A stretch of DNA of 64,000 nt from Pedobacter metabolipauper (GTDB taxonomy: Bacteria; Bacteroidota; Bacteroidia; Sphingobacteriales; Sphingobacteriaceae). Position numbers and translations under genes: made by a program. The stretch covers positions 187,781 to 251,780 of the forward strand of contig NZ_SNYC01000005.1 of assembly GCF_004362715.1 (NCBI RefSeq). Direction: 5' to 3'. How positions within the stretch are numbered: the first letter of the stretch is position 1; each line of letters starts with the position of its first letter. This document shows, piece after piece, positions 45,238-54,353 of this stretch. The notes under the pieces are model-generated. The model searched no databases, was not told the origin of the DNA, and worked only from the letters and a program-made list of their open reading frames with translations.

Positions 45238-45304
45238 CATCCCCTATTTCTCAAGAAATTGTCAATAAAAATATAAAGTCTATCAATTTAGTAGATTATT
45301 TATT

Positions 45305-45312
45305 TATCTTTG
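45305..45312 (+). promoter_or_regulatory. Promoter -7 element of the SAM-riboswitch operon
   Basis: TATCTTTG matches TAnnTTTG and lies 28 bases before the riboswitch P1 stem, a normal spacing for a transcript starting just ahead of the aptamer. A -33 box was not clearly seen. Confidence 0.55.
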
Positions 45313-45340
45313 TCCCATATTTGAGTTCTTACACATTATA

Positions 45341-45444
45341 CTTATAAAGAAAGACTGAGGGAAAGGCCCTATAACGTCTTAGCAACCTATACTAACCGGA
45401 AGTAAAAGGTGCTAATTCCTGCTCTGTTAAAAGAGAAAGATAAG
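45341..45444 (+). ncRNA. SAM-I (S-box) riboswitch
   Basis: All core S-box elements are present in order. P1 is CTTAT ... ATAAG (45341-45345 with 45440-45444). The 5' block GAGGGAAAGGCCC, the GCAACC strand at 45382-45387, the loop AGGTGCTAATTCC (45408-45420) and the closing AAAGATAAG follow. SAM-I riboswitches switch genes off when SAM is plentiful. A clear terminator between the aptamer and the first gene was not identified, so the expression platform is uncertain. It controls the downstream peptidase-SusC-SusD-TlpA unit. Confidence 0.93.
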
Positions 45445-45565
45445 TGATAAAAAACCGTTGCATCCGCAATTGGCCATGCTATTACTTTGCCCTTCATTTT
45501 TCTGATTAAGTATTTGTCTGCTCCTATAAATTGAAAATATGGATATACACTTACAAAAAAACAGC

Positions 45566-47845
45566 ATGAGAAAAGATGTGGTATTACTGGCCATACTGAT
45601 ACTGACCAGTTTAAAAATCTTTGCCCAGCAAGGTAATATCAAAGGATTCTCTACCAAGACTGCAGCTACTCAACTGCAATTGGAAAAAAGCTTTGATCAG
45701 CAGCTGAGTGCTGCCAACATTGGAAAAACGATCAAAGAACTCTCCGCCAAACCCCACCATTTGGGCTCTGCCCAGGGTAAATTAGTGGCAGAGTCCATTC
45801 AGCAAAAATTTAAGGAATATGGATGGGATGCAAAGATTGAAACCTACCATGTTTTGTTTCCTACCCCAAAAACCAGGCTGCTGGAACTTACTGAACCCTC
45901 AAAATTTACTGCACTACTAAAAGAGCAGGCCTTAGCAGAAGATGCCACATCAGGCCAGGATGGACAATTACCAACCTATAATGCCTGGGGTGCCGATGGC
46001 GATGTAACCGGGGCACTGGTCTATGTAAACTTTGGATTGCCTGATGACTATGAAACACTTGAAAAATTAGGCATCAGTGTTTCTGGTAAAATTGTAATCG
46101 CCAGGTACGGTCGTTCCTGGAGGGGTATGAAACCAAAAATTGCCTATGAGCATGGTGCCATTGGTTGTATCATTTATTCCGATCCGAAGGAAGATGGTTA
46201 TTATCAGGGCGAACCTTACCCAATAGGACCATTTAAAAATGAACATACCGTTCAAAGAGGTTCAGTGATGGACATGGTTGTCTATCCCGGAGATCCGCTT
46301 ACCCCAAATATCGGAGCGACTAAAAATGCTGTCCGCATCGACAGATCAAAAGCTGAGACCATCCTTAAAATACCCGTATTGCCGATCAGTTATCATGATG
46401 CACTGCCCTTGCTTTCTGCACTCGATGGCCTGGTAGCGCCGGAAGAATGGCGTGGCGCACTGCCAATTACCTACAAGATTGGTGCAGGAAAAGCAAAAGT
46501 CCACCTCAAAGTAGCATCCAACTGGGACATTGTACCTGCCTATAATGTGATCGCAAAGATTAAAGGTTCTGAATACCCCGATCAATGGATCATTCGGGGT
46601 AACCACCACGATGCCTGGGTAAACGGAGCAGCAGACCCAATTAGCGGATTGGCAGCAGAACTGGAAGAAGCCAAAGCAATTGGCTTATTGGTTAAGGCTG
46701 GCTACAAACCAAAAAGAACACTGGTTTATTGTGCCTGGGATGGTGAAGAACAATCCTTACTCGGCTCAACAGAATGGGTAGAAGACCATACCGATGAACT
46801 GCGTAAAAAAGCAGTAGCCTACATCAATACAGATGGCAATGGACGTGGTTTCCTGGAGGCAGGCGGTTCTCATGCCTTAGAACAGCTGGTAGATGGGATC
46901 GCGAAAGAGGTACCTGACCCGCTTTCCGGAGTAAGCATCTTTGAAAGAAGAAAAGCGAAAGGCATTGTAAGTGCAACATCCAGTGCTGCCAAAAGAAGCT
47001 TGATTAAAAAAGACAGCCTCACTTTAGGTGCACTGGGAACAGGATCAGACTATTCTGCCTTTTTACAGCATCTGGGTATCCCGTCGTTAAACCTGGGCTT
47101 TGGTGGCGAAGATGAAGGCGGCGAATACCATTCCATTTATGATTCTTACGATAACTATGTCAGGTTTAAGGATAAGGATTTTGTATATGGTGTGGCACTG
47201 GCTAAAACAGCCGGAAGAGCGGTGCTTAGACTGGCAGACGCTGAAGTACTGCCTTTTGATTACACGAACTTATATCAGACCGTTGGTAATTACGTCTCAG
47301 AAGTATCCAAACTAGCTACGCAGCTTAAGGAAAATTATGCGGTAGAAAACCAGCTTATTTCCGAAGGCAGATACCAGTATGCGTCAGATCCGGCCACTCC
47401 ATATTTAGCACCTAAAAAAAACCCTGAAGTACCGGACTTCGATTTCAGCAAACTGAATAGTGCCCTGGACAGCCTGAAAAAATCGACAGCGAAACTCGCC
47501 CTGGCGTCCAGCAATGTAATTGATAACCTGCCTGAGAACGTCGAGAACGTGGAGAACGTGGAAAATGTCCAACGCGCTCAACGTGCTCAACGTTCTCAGT
47601 TAAATACCGTGCTTTTTCAGGCAGAAAAACAACTTTTAAATCCTGAGGGTCTCCCGCATCGCCCATGGTATAAGCATACCGTCTATGCACCTGGATTTTA
47701 CACCGGCTATGGCGTAAAAACCCTGCCGGGTATCAGAGAATCCATAGAACAAGGCAATTGGGAAACTGCAAATCAACAAATTGAAATTGCTGCCCAAAGC
47801 ATCCTTAACCTTTCCACCTACCTAAACACAGCATTAAATAAATAA
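45566..47845 (+). CDS. M28B-family carboxypeptidase (glutamate carboxypeptidase II-like), secreted
   Basis: With start ATG 45566 the protein has a good signal peptide (MRKDVVLLAILILTSLKIFAQ); an in-frame ATG at 45539 adds nine residues. It has an inserted PA (protease-associated) domain, a zinc-peptidase domain and a C-terminal TfR-like dimerisation domain. All five metal-site blocks of the family are visible: GNHHDAWVNGAADPISG, WDGEEQSLLGS, INTDGNG, and GGEYHSIYDSYD. M28B enzymes trim C-terminal glutamate or other residues from peptides, outside the cytoplasm. It is the first gene after a SAM-I riboswitch and is followed within 21 bases by SusC. An Asn-Val-Glu repeat tract (about residues 665-687 of the 768-residue form) is encoded by an unusual hairpin-forming repeat. 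Confidence 0.88.
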   Translation: MRKDVVLLAILILTSLKIFAQQGNIKGFSTKTAATQLQLEKSFDQQLSAANIGKTIKELSAKPHHLGSAQGKLVAESIQQKFKEYGWDAKIETYHVLFPTPKTRLLELTEPSKFTALLKEQALAEDATSGQDGQLPTYNAWGADGDVTGALVYVNFGLPDDYETLEKLGISVSGKIVIARYGRSWRGMKPKIAYEHGAIGCIIYSDPKEDGYYQGEPYPIGPFKNEHTVQRGSVMDMVVYPGDPLTPNIGATKNAVRIDRSKAETILKIPVLPISYHDALPLLSALDGLVAPEEWRGALPITYKIGAGKAKVHLKVASNWDIVPAYNVIAKIKGSEYPDQWIIRGNHHDAWVNGAADPISGLAAELEEAKAIGLLVKAGYKPKRTLVYCAWDGEEQSLLGSTEWVEDHTDELRKKAVAYINTDGNGRGFLEAGGSHALEQLVDGIAKEVPDPLSGVSIFERRKAKGIVSATSSAAKRSLIKKDSLTLGALGTGSDYSAFLQHLGIPSLNLGFGGEDEGGEYHSIYDSYDNYVRFKDKDFVYGVALAKTAGRAVLRLADAEVLPFDYTNLYQTVGNYVSEVSKLATQLKENYAVENQLISEGRYQYASDPATPYLAPKKNPEVPDFDFSKLNSALDSLKKSTAKLALASSNVIDNLPENVENVENVENVQRAQRAQRSQLNTVLFQAEKQLLNPEGLPHRPWYKHTVYAPGFYTGYGVKTLPGIRESIEQGNWETANQQIEIAAQSILNLSTYLNTALNK
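47532..47599 (+). repeat. In-frame hairpin-forming 9-bp repeat tract
   Basis: Tandem GAGAACGTN units on the left (from 47535) face CAACGTGCT/CAACGTTCTC units on the right. The outer arms CTGAGAACGT and ACGTTCTCAG pair perfectly; the inner part pairs imperfectly. Encodes the protein stretch ENVENVENVENVQRAQRAQR. Confidence 0.75.
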
Positions 47846-47866
47846 ACCTCTAAAATTAATAAAGCA

Positions 47867-50800
47867 ATGAAATTAAAAATTACCCTTCTAACGATACTAG
47901 CTATCCTGCAGCTTGCGGTTTTCGCCCAGGACAGGAAGGTGAGTGGTGTCGTCACCCAGCAATCTGATAACAAACCGCTACCGGGTGTGGTTGTAAAAGT
48001 AAAAGGCTCCAAAAAAGGGGTCTCCACAGATACCGATGGTAAATATGTAATCACCCTCAGCTCCGCAGAAAACACGCTGGTATTCTCCTTTATCGGCTAT
48101 CAAACCAAAGAACAGGCCGTTACCTCAAATGTGGAGAACGTTTCACTTTTATCTGAAGAGAATCAGCTTAGTGAAGTTGTCGTTGTGGCCTACGGAACAG
48201 CCAATAAAGCAACATACACAGGATCTGCATCCGTAGTGAACGCCAAAGATCTGGAAAACAGGCAAGTTTCCAGCGTATCCCGATCCTTACAGGGACTTGT
48301 ACCGGGATTACAGTCGGTCGCCTCTGCCGGACAACCTGGTAGTGATGCTACGATCCGTCTGCGCGGGATCGGTTCAATCAATGCATCAAGTGCTCCGTTA
48401 TATGTAGTAGATGGTGTTCCATTCTCTGGCAACATCAACTCCATCAGCAACAATGAGATCCAATCGGTGTCTGTATTGAAAGATGCATCGGCCAGTGCCT
48501 TATACGGATCCAGGGGAGCCAATGGTGTAATAATCATCACCACCAAACAAGGACAACTAAACAGCAAGCCAACAGTTACCTTAAATGCATCCACAGGCGT
48601 GTCTACAAGAGCATTTAAAGATTATGAATATCTGGACAATCCGCAGTATTTTGAATTGTACTGGGAAGCCTTAAGAAACAACCAGGTGGATCAGGGCAAA
48701 ACTGCAGTACAGGCGGCCCAATATGCATCGACAGAATTGGTTGGTGCCCTAAAGGTTAATCCATTTGGTTCGGCCTATCCTCAGCCTGTTGGTTTGGATG
48801 GCAAGCTCGTTCCGGGCGCTGTTTCGTTGTGGAACGACGACTGGACAGAATCTTTGTCCAGAAAAGGCATCCGCACACAGGCCGAGATCGGCATTAGCGG
48901 AGGAAGTCCGGATTCCAAATACTTTGTATCCGGCGGTTACCTGGACGACAAAGGGTTTATTGTAGGCTCTGGTTTTAAAAGATTCAATACCCGCGTCAAT
49001 TACACCACCAAGGTTAATAAATGGTTTGAAGCCGGGGTAAATGTAGCGGCAAATACCACCAGTCAGGACTCCCCTCCGCAGTCTGACAGCAATCAGGGAA
49101 ACTTTGCCAACTTCGGCAGACTGGTTTCCAACATCTATCCGGTGTATGAACGCAACGCGGATGGCAGCTTAAAACTGGATTCAGAAGGAAACAAGATCTA
49201 TGACTTCGGAAACTACAGGCCAAGTGCGGCAGCAACGGGTAACAACCTGCTTGGCGGTGTAGATCTCAACAAATACAGCAGCAAGCAGGATGCGGTCATC
49301 TTCCGCGGTAACCTGCAGTTCAATATCTTACAAGGCCTCAAACTGAAAAACAGTGTAAATGCAGATTATGTAAGCAGGCTAAACCACTCTTATACCAATC
49401 CCGGCTTTGGATCTGGATTATCCGGAAGGGGATCAGTGAGTAAAAGCAGTTCCAGATCAATGGGGGTAACCATCAATAACCTGCTGGATTATACGTTCGA
49501 TCTGGGTTCAGCGCACCATTTTAATGTATTGGGCGGACAAGAGCTTTACCTGTTAAACACATCCGGACTTTCAGGTTCCCGCAGCAACTTTGGTTTCCAG
49601 GGTAAGGATGAACCGGCAGCCGCATCCTTATTAAACAGCTTTACAGGTGGATCCGATGAATATAAGCTGAGCAGCTTTTTAGGTAAACTGGACTATAATT
49701 TTAATCAGAAATATTATTTCACCGCAAGTTTTCGCCGTGATGGTTCTTCCAGGTTCAGTCCGGAATCCAGATGGGGTAACTTCTGGTCGCTCGGTGCTTC
49801 ATGGAATGTGACTTCAGAAGATTTCCTTAAGGATGTTAGCTGGCTAAATAATTTAAGTTTACGGAGCAGTTACGGCGCACAAGGAAACGACAACCTGGGT
49901 GGTTATTATGCTTACCAGGATCTTTACTCGATCTACAATAGTTTAGGTGAAGCCGGATTGGTTACCTCCAGACTTCCTACACCAGGATTAAAATGGGAAT
50001 CTAACCTTAATTTCAATTCAGGTATAGAATTCGGATTGTTCAACAACCGGGTATCGGGATCATTTGAGGTCTATCAGAGACGATCAAAAGACTTGTTGTT
50101 CAGCAGACCACTTTCTCCGTCCCTTGGCTTTACAGCAATCGACGACAACATTGGTTCCTTAAGAAACAATGGTTTTGAAGGGCAGATCAACGTGGTACCG
50201 GTTAGCACAGGCGACTTCCGCTGGGACTTTGGCATCAACTTCGGTCACTATAAAAACAAGATCACTGAATTACCTCAAAAAGAAATCATCTCCGGAGCAG
50301 TCGGACAGCTCGGATCAACCAAGAAACTGGTAGTAGGCGGTTCTGTGTATGACTTCTTTATCCGCGAATGGGCAGGAGTAGATGCTGCAAATGGTAAGCC
50401 ATTGTGGTACAAAAATACCTATGAAACCAGTCCGGCAGGTGCTAAAACACTTACCGGCAGAACGACCACTTCTGTCTTTGCAGAAGCAGACCAGTATTTC
50501 CAGGGATCGGCTTTGCCGGATGTTTATGGCGGAATAACCAGCAGTTTTAAATACAAAAATGCAGAACTTTCATTTTTGGTGTCTTACAGTATAGGCGGTA
50601 AGATCCTGGATCTGGACGAGGTGATGATCTCTCACAATGGAGACAATCCCGGCAGAACCTGGTCGAAAGACATACTTAACCGCTGGACTCCGGAAAATAC
50701 CAATACAGATGTACCCAGGTTAAATACCCAGGCTACCAATTGGAACAGCATTTCATCCCGGTTCCTATACGATGCTACTTATGCCCGTTTAAAAAACCTG

Positions 50801-50998
50801 ACCTTAAGTTACAGTCTCCCGGACCAGTGGACTTCTGCTATCGGATTCCGGAATATCAAAATTTCTGCAGCCGGAGAGAACCTGTTCACCTTATTTGGTC
50901 ATGACGGTCTGGATCCGGAACAAGCTGTAGACGGGGTTACCTTTTACAGGTATCCTGCGCAAAAAACGATATCGTTTGGTCTGAATGCATCATTTTAA
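47867..50998 (+). CDS. SusC-like TonB-dependent outer-membrane transporter
   Basis: 1043 residues, SusC/RagA type. Signal peptide MKLKITLLTILAILQLAVFAQ, CarboxypepD_reg-like domain (SGVVTQQSDNKPLPGVVVKVKG ... FIGYQTKEQ), plug with the SusC markers LQGLVPGLQSVASAGQPGS, RLRGIGSINASSAPLYVVDGV, VSVLKDASASALYGSRGANG, and the barrel ending PAQKTISFGLNASF. It imports substrates in partnership with the SusD protein encoded 11 bases downstream. Genes are spaced 21 and 11 bases from neighbours, so they form one operon led by the SAM riboswitch. Confidence 0.95.
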   Translation: MKLKITLLTILAILQLAVFAQDRKVSGVVTQQSDNKPLPGVVVKVKGSKKGVSTDTDGKYVITLSSAENTLVFSFIGYQTKEQAVTSNVENVSLLSEENQLSEVVVVAYGTANKATYTGSASVVNAKDLENRQVSSVSRSLQGLVPGLQSVASAGQPGSDATIRLRGIGSINASSAPLYVVDGVPFSGNINSISNNEIQSVSVLKDASASALYGSRGANGVIIITTKQGQLNSKPTVTLNASTGVSTRAFKDYEYLDNPQYFELYWEALRNNQVDQGKTAVQAAQYASTELVGALKVNPFGSAYPQPVGLDGKLVPGAVSLWNDDWTESLSRKGIRTQAEIGISGGSPDSKYFVSGGYLDDKGFIVGSGFKRFNTRVNYTTKVNKWFEAGVNVAANTTSQDSPPQSDSNQGNFANFGRLVSNIYPVYERNADGSLKLDSEGNKIYDFGNYRPSAAATGNNLLGGVDLNKYSSKQDAVIFRGNLQFNILQGLKLKNSVNADYVSRLNHSYTNPGFGSGLSGRGSVSKSSSRSMGVTINNLLDYTFDLGSAHHFNVLGGQELYLLNTSGLSGSRSNFGFQGKDEPAAASLLNSFTGGSDEYKLSSFLGKLDYNFNQKYYFTASFRRDGSSRFSPESRWGNFWSLGASWNVTSEDFLKDVSWLNNLSLRSSYGAQGNDNLGGYYAYQDLYSIYNSLGEAGLVTSRLPTPGLKWESNLNFNSGIEFGLFNNRVSGSFEVYQRRSKDLLFSRPLSPSLGFTAIDDNIGSLRNNGFEGQINVVPVSTGDFRWDFGINFGHYKNKITELPQKEIISGAVGQLGSTKKLVVGGSVYDFFIREWAGVDAANGKPLWYKNTYETSPAGAKTLTGRTTTSVFAEADQYFQGSALPDVYGGITSSFKYKNAELSFLVSYSIGGKILDLDEVMISHNGDNPGRTWSKDILNRWTPENTNTDVPRLNTQATNWNSISSRFLYDATYARLKNLTLSYSLPDQWTSAIGFRNIKISAAGENLFTLFGHDGLDPEQAVDGVTFYRYPAQKTISFGLNASF

Positions 50999-51009
50999 TT
51001 GACAACACC

Positions 51010-52485
51010 ATGAAACTACAAAAAACAATATACAGCCTTTTACTCGCAGCCACTGCCATTTTTGCCAGCTGCAGTGATGAATTTTTTGATACTGCCCCGG
51101 CAGATGATCTAACGGGAAAAGAAACCTATGCATCCACAGCGAATATTGATGCGCTGGTAAACGGTACCCTGCGTTACCTGATGGAGTCAAGCACCTCTCA
51201 GGACAATCCGGGCTATGCCGCCATCATCCTTTCTCAGGAAGTGATGGGTGAAGATGCCATCGCCCGTGATGGCGTATACGGGTTCAGGGATTCTTACCCT
51301 TTCCGTGATCCTTATGACAACACAACCAGACGCGCCCTGTTCTTCTGGAGCTTTCAATACAAAGTGATTGACAACTGCAATAACATCATCGCTTATGTAG
51401 ACCAGGCAAGCGGTCCGGAAGCTGATAAAAAATACCTGAAAGGTCAGGCTTTGGCCCTGCGGGCGTTCGTTTACCTTAACCTCGTTGGCCAGTACCAGTT
51501 TACCTATGCAAAAGATAAAACGGCAAAGGCTGTCCCTATTTATACAGAGCCGACTAGTCCGGCTTCACAGCCCAAACCAAGGGCTACCGTTGAAGAAGTA
51601 TACAACCAGGTCATCTCCGACCTTACCGCAGCAGAAACACTGCTTCAGGGATTCAAGCGTGTGGTTAAGAACAGGCCGGATGTTAATGTGGTGAAAGGCT
51701 TGTTTGCCAGGGCCTATTTAAATACCGGGAAATGGGATCTTGCCGCAGCAAAAGCAACAGAAGCCAGAGTAGGATATGCCATTATGGAACCTGGTCAGTA
51801 CCTGCAGGGTTTTAATGATGTAAGCAATGTGGAATGGATCTGGGGACATCCTCAAAAAGCAGATCAGAACCTTGGCGGTGCCTCCTACTTTGCCTACATT
51901 GATGTTACGCCTGCTACCGGGTACAGAAGCATTATGCCCGATCCGTTTTTCAGAAAGCTTTTCTTGGATCAGGACATTAGAAAGAGCCTGTTTGAACTCG
52001 TAACTACGCCGGCAGACCCGATGTACCGCTGGTACAAATACAAAAAGTTTGTAGATAAGACAGACCGCTCAGGAAACATTGTGCTGATGCGCTCGTCAGA
52101 AATGGCATTGATCCAGGCAGAAGGTAAAGCAAGGCTAAACGACCTTTCAGGTGCCATAACTGCGCTCAATGATGTTCGGATTAAAAGAAATCTTCCTGCA
52201 ATCGTTGATGGCACACTTGACCAGCCCGCACTGATCGAAGAGATCTTACTGGAGCGGAGAAGAGAACTTTGGGGCGAGGGGTTCAGGTTACCGGATATCC
52301 TCAGGCTGCAGCGTTCGGTAGTTAGAAATGAAACTACCGACACGTTTAAATCGGGAACATCCGATGTAGTGATCAAAGGCCATTATATCCGGGTATTTCC
52401 AGACAACAGCCAGTTTGTACCCAACAGCCCATACTATCTGTTTTCGATACCTATCAATGAAATAAACACCAACCCTAACTTATAA
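51010..52485 (+). CDS. SusD/RagB-like substrate-binding lipoprotein
   Basis: 491 residues. Lipoprotein signal MKLQKTIYSLLLAATAIFASC with Cys at the lipobox. SusD-type helical TPR-like core (FYSKDKTAKAVPIYTEP-like region at TYAKDKTAKAVPIYTEPTS; VEEVYNQVISDLTAAETLLQGF; VKGLFARAYLNTGKWDLAAAKATE) and the C-terminal LLERRRELWGEGFRLPDILRLQ and YLFSIPINEINTNPNL blocks typical of RagB/SusD. It would sit on the extracellular face as the lid of the SusC transporter. Confidence 0.95.
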   Translation: MKLQKTIYSLLLAATAIFASCSDEFFDTAPADDLTGKETYASTANIDALVNGTLRYLMESSTSQDNPGYAAIILSQEVMGEDAIARDGVYGFRDSYPFRDPYDNTTRRALFFWSFQYKVIDNCNNIIAYVDQASGPEADKKYLKGQALALRAFVYLNLVGQYQFTYAKDKTAKAVPIYTEPTSPASQPKPRATVEEVYNQVISDLTAAETLLQGFKRVVKNRPDVNVVKGLFARAYLNTGKWDLAAAKATEARVGYAIMEPGQYLQGFNDVSNVEWIWGHPQKADQNLGGASYFAYIDVTPATGYRSIMPDPFFRKLFLDQDIRKSLFELVTTPADPMYRWYKYKKFVDKTDRSGNIVLMRSSEMALIQAEGKARLNDLSGAITALNDVRIKRNLPAIVDGTLDQPALIEEILLERRRELWGEGFRLPDILRLQRSVVRNETTDTFKSGTSDVVIKGHYIRVFPDNSQFVPNSPYYLFSIPINEINTNPNL

Positions 52486-52488
52486 ATC

Positions 52489-53475
52489 ATGAAAAAATTA
52501 AATATGCTTACTGCGTTCCTGCTGATTGGCAGCAGCGCAGTAACTGCTCAGCAAAAGCAGGACGTATCCATTGCCGGTACGGTAAAAGGAGTCAATTCAG
52601 GAAAGATCTATTTGCAGAAGTTCAATAATAAGATGTTCTTCTCCATTGATTCTGCGGAGATCAAAAACGGCAAATATGCGTTTAGCCAAAAGCTGGAACT
52701 TCCGGAATTGTATGGATTAACGTTGAATAAGGAGAAAAGCCCGCTGTATATCTTCCTGGAAAGCGGAAAGATTACGGCAGACCTGGATACGGCAAGGTAT
52801 TACAGCGCATCAACCATCAGCGGTTCTAAGAGCAATGATTTGTTTACAGCCTATAAAAAGCAAAGGGATGTAAAGATTGATGAATTCATTAAACAGAATC
52901 CTGGATCCATTGTATCTGCCTATGTGCTTTACCGGGATTTCTCTTATCGGCTAACTCCGGATCAGATCAAGGAAAACATCAGTTACCTGGATCCTGCGCT
53001 GCAAAGCACACCCTATGTAAGCGTATTGAACGACCTGGTTGGCGTACTGTCTACGGTAAGCATCGGAAAGAAAGCACCAGATTTTACAGCGTTGGATCCT
53101 GACGGCAAATCTGTTAGCCTGTCTCAACACCGCGGTAAGTATGTGCTGCTTGATTTCTGGGCCGCCTGGTGCGGGCCTTGCAGAAGAGAAAATCCGAATG
53201 TAGTTAAGGCTTACCAGAAATATCATGCTAAAGGCTTTGATGTTTTTGGCGTATCGCTGGACAAAAGTAAAGCAGCATGGGTTAAGGCGATCAAAGATGA
53301 CCAGCTGACCTGGACACAGGTATCAGACCTGGCATTCTGGGACAGCGCCCCTGCCAAATTGTATGGGGTGCGGGCCATACCAGCCAATGTGCTGATTGAT
53401 CCTGATGGGATCATTGTTGGACGAAATCTGCGGGGAGCAGACCTCGACAAGAAACTCGAAGAGTTAATTAGATAG
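52489..53475 (+). CDS. TlpA-like thioredoxin-fold lipid-side oxidoreductase with DUF4369 domain
   Basis: 328 residues: signal peptide (1-20, ending AVTAQ), N-terminal DUF4369-type beta domain (about 25-115: IAGTVKGVNSGKIYLQKFN ... FFSIDSAEIKNGKYAF), and C-terminal thioredoxin-fold domain (about 193-328) with active-site Trp-Cys-Gly-Pro-Cys at 227-231 and the cis-Pro loop YGVRAIPANVLIDPDG. DUF4369-TlpA proteins are common partners of SusCD operons in Bacteroidota, and may reduce disulphides of envelope proteins. Last gene of the operon; 3-base gap to the susD-like stop. Confidence 0.9.
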   Translation: MKKLNMLTAFLLIGSSAVTAQQKQDVSIAGTVKGVNSGKIYLQKFNNKMFFSIDSAEIKNGKYAFSQKLELPELYGLTLNKEKSPLYIFLESGKITADLDTARYYSASTISGSKSNDLFTAYKKQRDVKIDEFIKQNPGSIVSAYVLYRDFSYRLTPDQIKENISYLDPALQSTPYVSVLNDLVGVLSTVSIGKKAPDFTALDPDGKSVSLSQHRGKYVLLDFWAAWCGPCRRENPNVVKAYQKYHAKGFDVFGVSLDKSKAAWVKAIKDDQLTWTQVSDLAFWDSAPAKLYGVRAIPANVLIDPDGIIVGRNLRGADLDKKLEELIR

Positions 53476-53622
53476 GATAGTCAATTTCAATGCTAATAAT
53501 AAGGTTGAAATGCCCTACAAAACTTAATAGAATATCCTAAAAAGCGTGGAATACGCTATAATATCTAACAGAATAGCTAAAAGGAAATGCCTGCAAAATT
53601 TAGTAGAATATCTTAAAAGACT

Positions 53623-53663
53623 AAAATGCCCAAAAAAGTTTGTCTGACTTTTTTGGGCATTTT
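53623..53663. terminator. Bidirectional terminator after the SusCD operon
   Basis: AAAATGCCCAAAAAAGT (53623-53639) pairs perfectly with ACTTTTTTGGGCATTTT (53647-53663). It lies between convergent genes and probably terminates both. Two imperfect copies of a GAAATGCCYNCAAAA...AGAATATCYTAAAAG block lie before it (53507-53544 and 53584-53619). Confidence 0.8.
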
Positions 53664-53714
53664 TATAAAGTAAAAACACCGCTTAGCATTAAATTAACTA
53701 CCGTCAGATCTTAT

Positions 53715-54278
53715 TTAGATCAGTGATTCTGCAATTTTCTTTGCATCTCTAATCGCCTGATCACTTTTGCTGATGCTTGCAATGGCTGTTGCCCCCTCAA
53801 AAATCATAAACAAGGCATTGGCAAGCATTTCCTGACTCAGGGCTTGTGGCTCGCTTAACTTCATTTGCTGAAGCAGTTCTGTAATATAAATTTTGAACCG
53901 CTCCTTTTGGTGATACACCAGTTCGAACGCATTCAAATCATCTTTTGGAACCTCTGCACCAATTTTAGAGAACAGACATCCCCCAAAATTTGAACGCAGC
54001 TGTCGTTCTATCCTAAAATCGAACAATCCGAGCAGTTTCTGTCTTGGATCTTTTAAAGTGGCCAGAAATTTATCCAGTTCCGCAAACCAGCGATCTTCTG
54101 CCTGCTGGATATAAGCCGTGAGCAAATCCCTCTTCGAAGGAAAATGGTTATAAAGTGATCCCCTCGCAATCTCAGCTTCCTCAATGATCTGGTTAATCCC
54201 TGTTGAATTATATCCTTGTTCATAAAACAATCTTGATGCAACATCAAGTATTCTTGTTCTGGCAGATGATTCTTTCAT
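53715..54278 (-). CDS. TetR/AcrR family transcriptional repressor
   Basis: 187 residues: TetR N-terminal helix-turn-helix (ARTRILDVASRLFYEQGYNSTGINQIIEEAEIARGSLYNHFPSKRDLLTAYI, about 5-58) and a helical ligand domain. Divergent from an MFS efflux gene with a 28-base palindrome between them, the textbook layout of a local repressor of drug efflux. The effector is unknown. Confidence 0.92.
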   Translation of the reverse strand: MKESSARTRILDVASRLFYEQGYNSTGINQIIEEAEIARGSLYNHFPSKRDLLTAYIQQAEDRWFAELDKFLATLKDPRQKLLGLFDFRIERQLRSNFGGCLFSKIGAEVPKDDLNAFELVYHQKERFKIYITELLQQMKLSEPQALSQEMLANALFMIFEGATAIASISKSDQAIRDAKKIAESLI

Positions 54279-54295
54279 GTCACAAAGATAACCAT

Positions 54296-54323
54296 AAAAT
54301 AAATAGACAAGTCTATCTATTTT
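54296..54323. promoter_or_regulatory. TetR operator palindrome
   Basis: Two 13-base arms (54296-54308 and 54311-54323), core AATAGAC/GTCTATC, match at 12 of 13 positions around a two-base centre. It lies between the divergent TetR and MFS genes, 18 bases before the TetR start. Confidence 0.75.
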
Positions 54324-54337
54324 ATGAAATATTTAGA

Positions 54338-54345
54338 TAGCTTTG
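54338..54345 (+). promoter_or_regulatory. Candidate MFS promoter -7 element
   Basis: TAGCTTTG matches TAnnTTTG and ends 8 bases before the ATG at 54354. If used, the mRNA leader would be almost absent and the upstream ATG at 54324 excluded. Confidence 0.4.
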
Positions 54346-54353
54346 CAGACATT

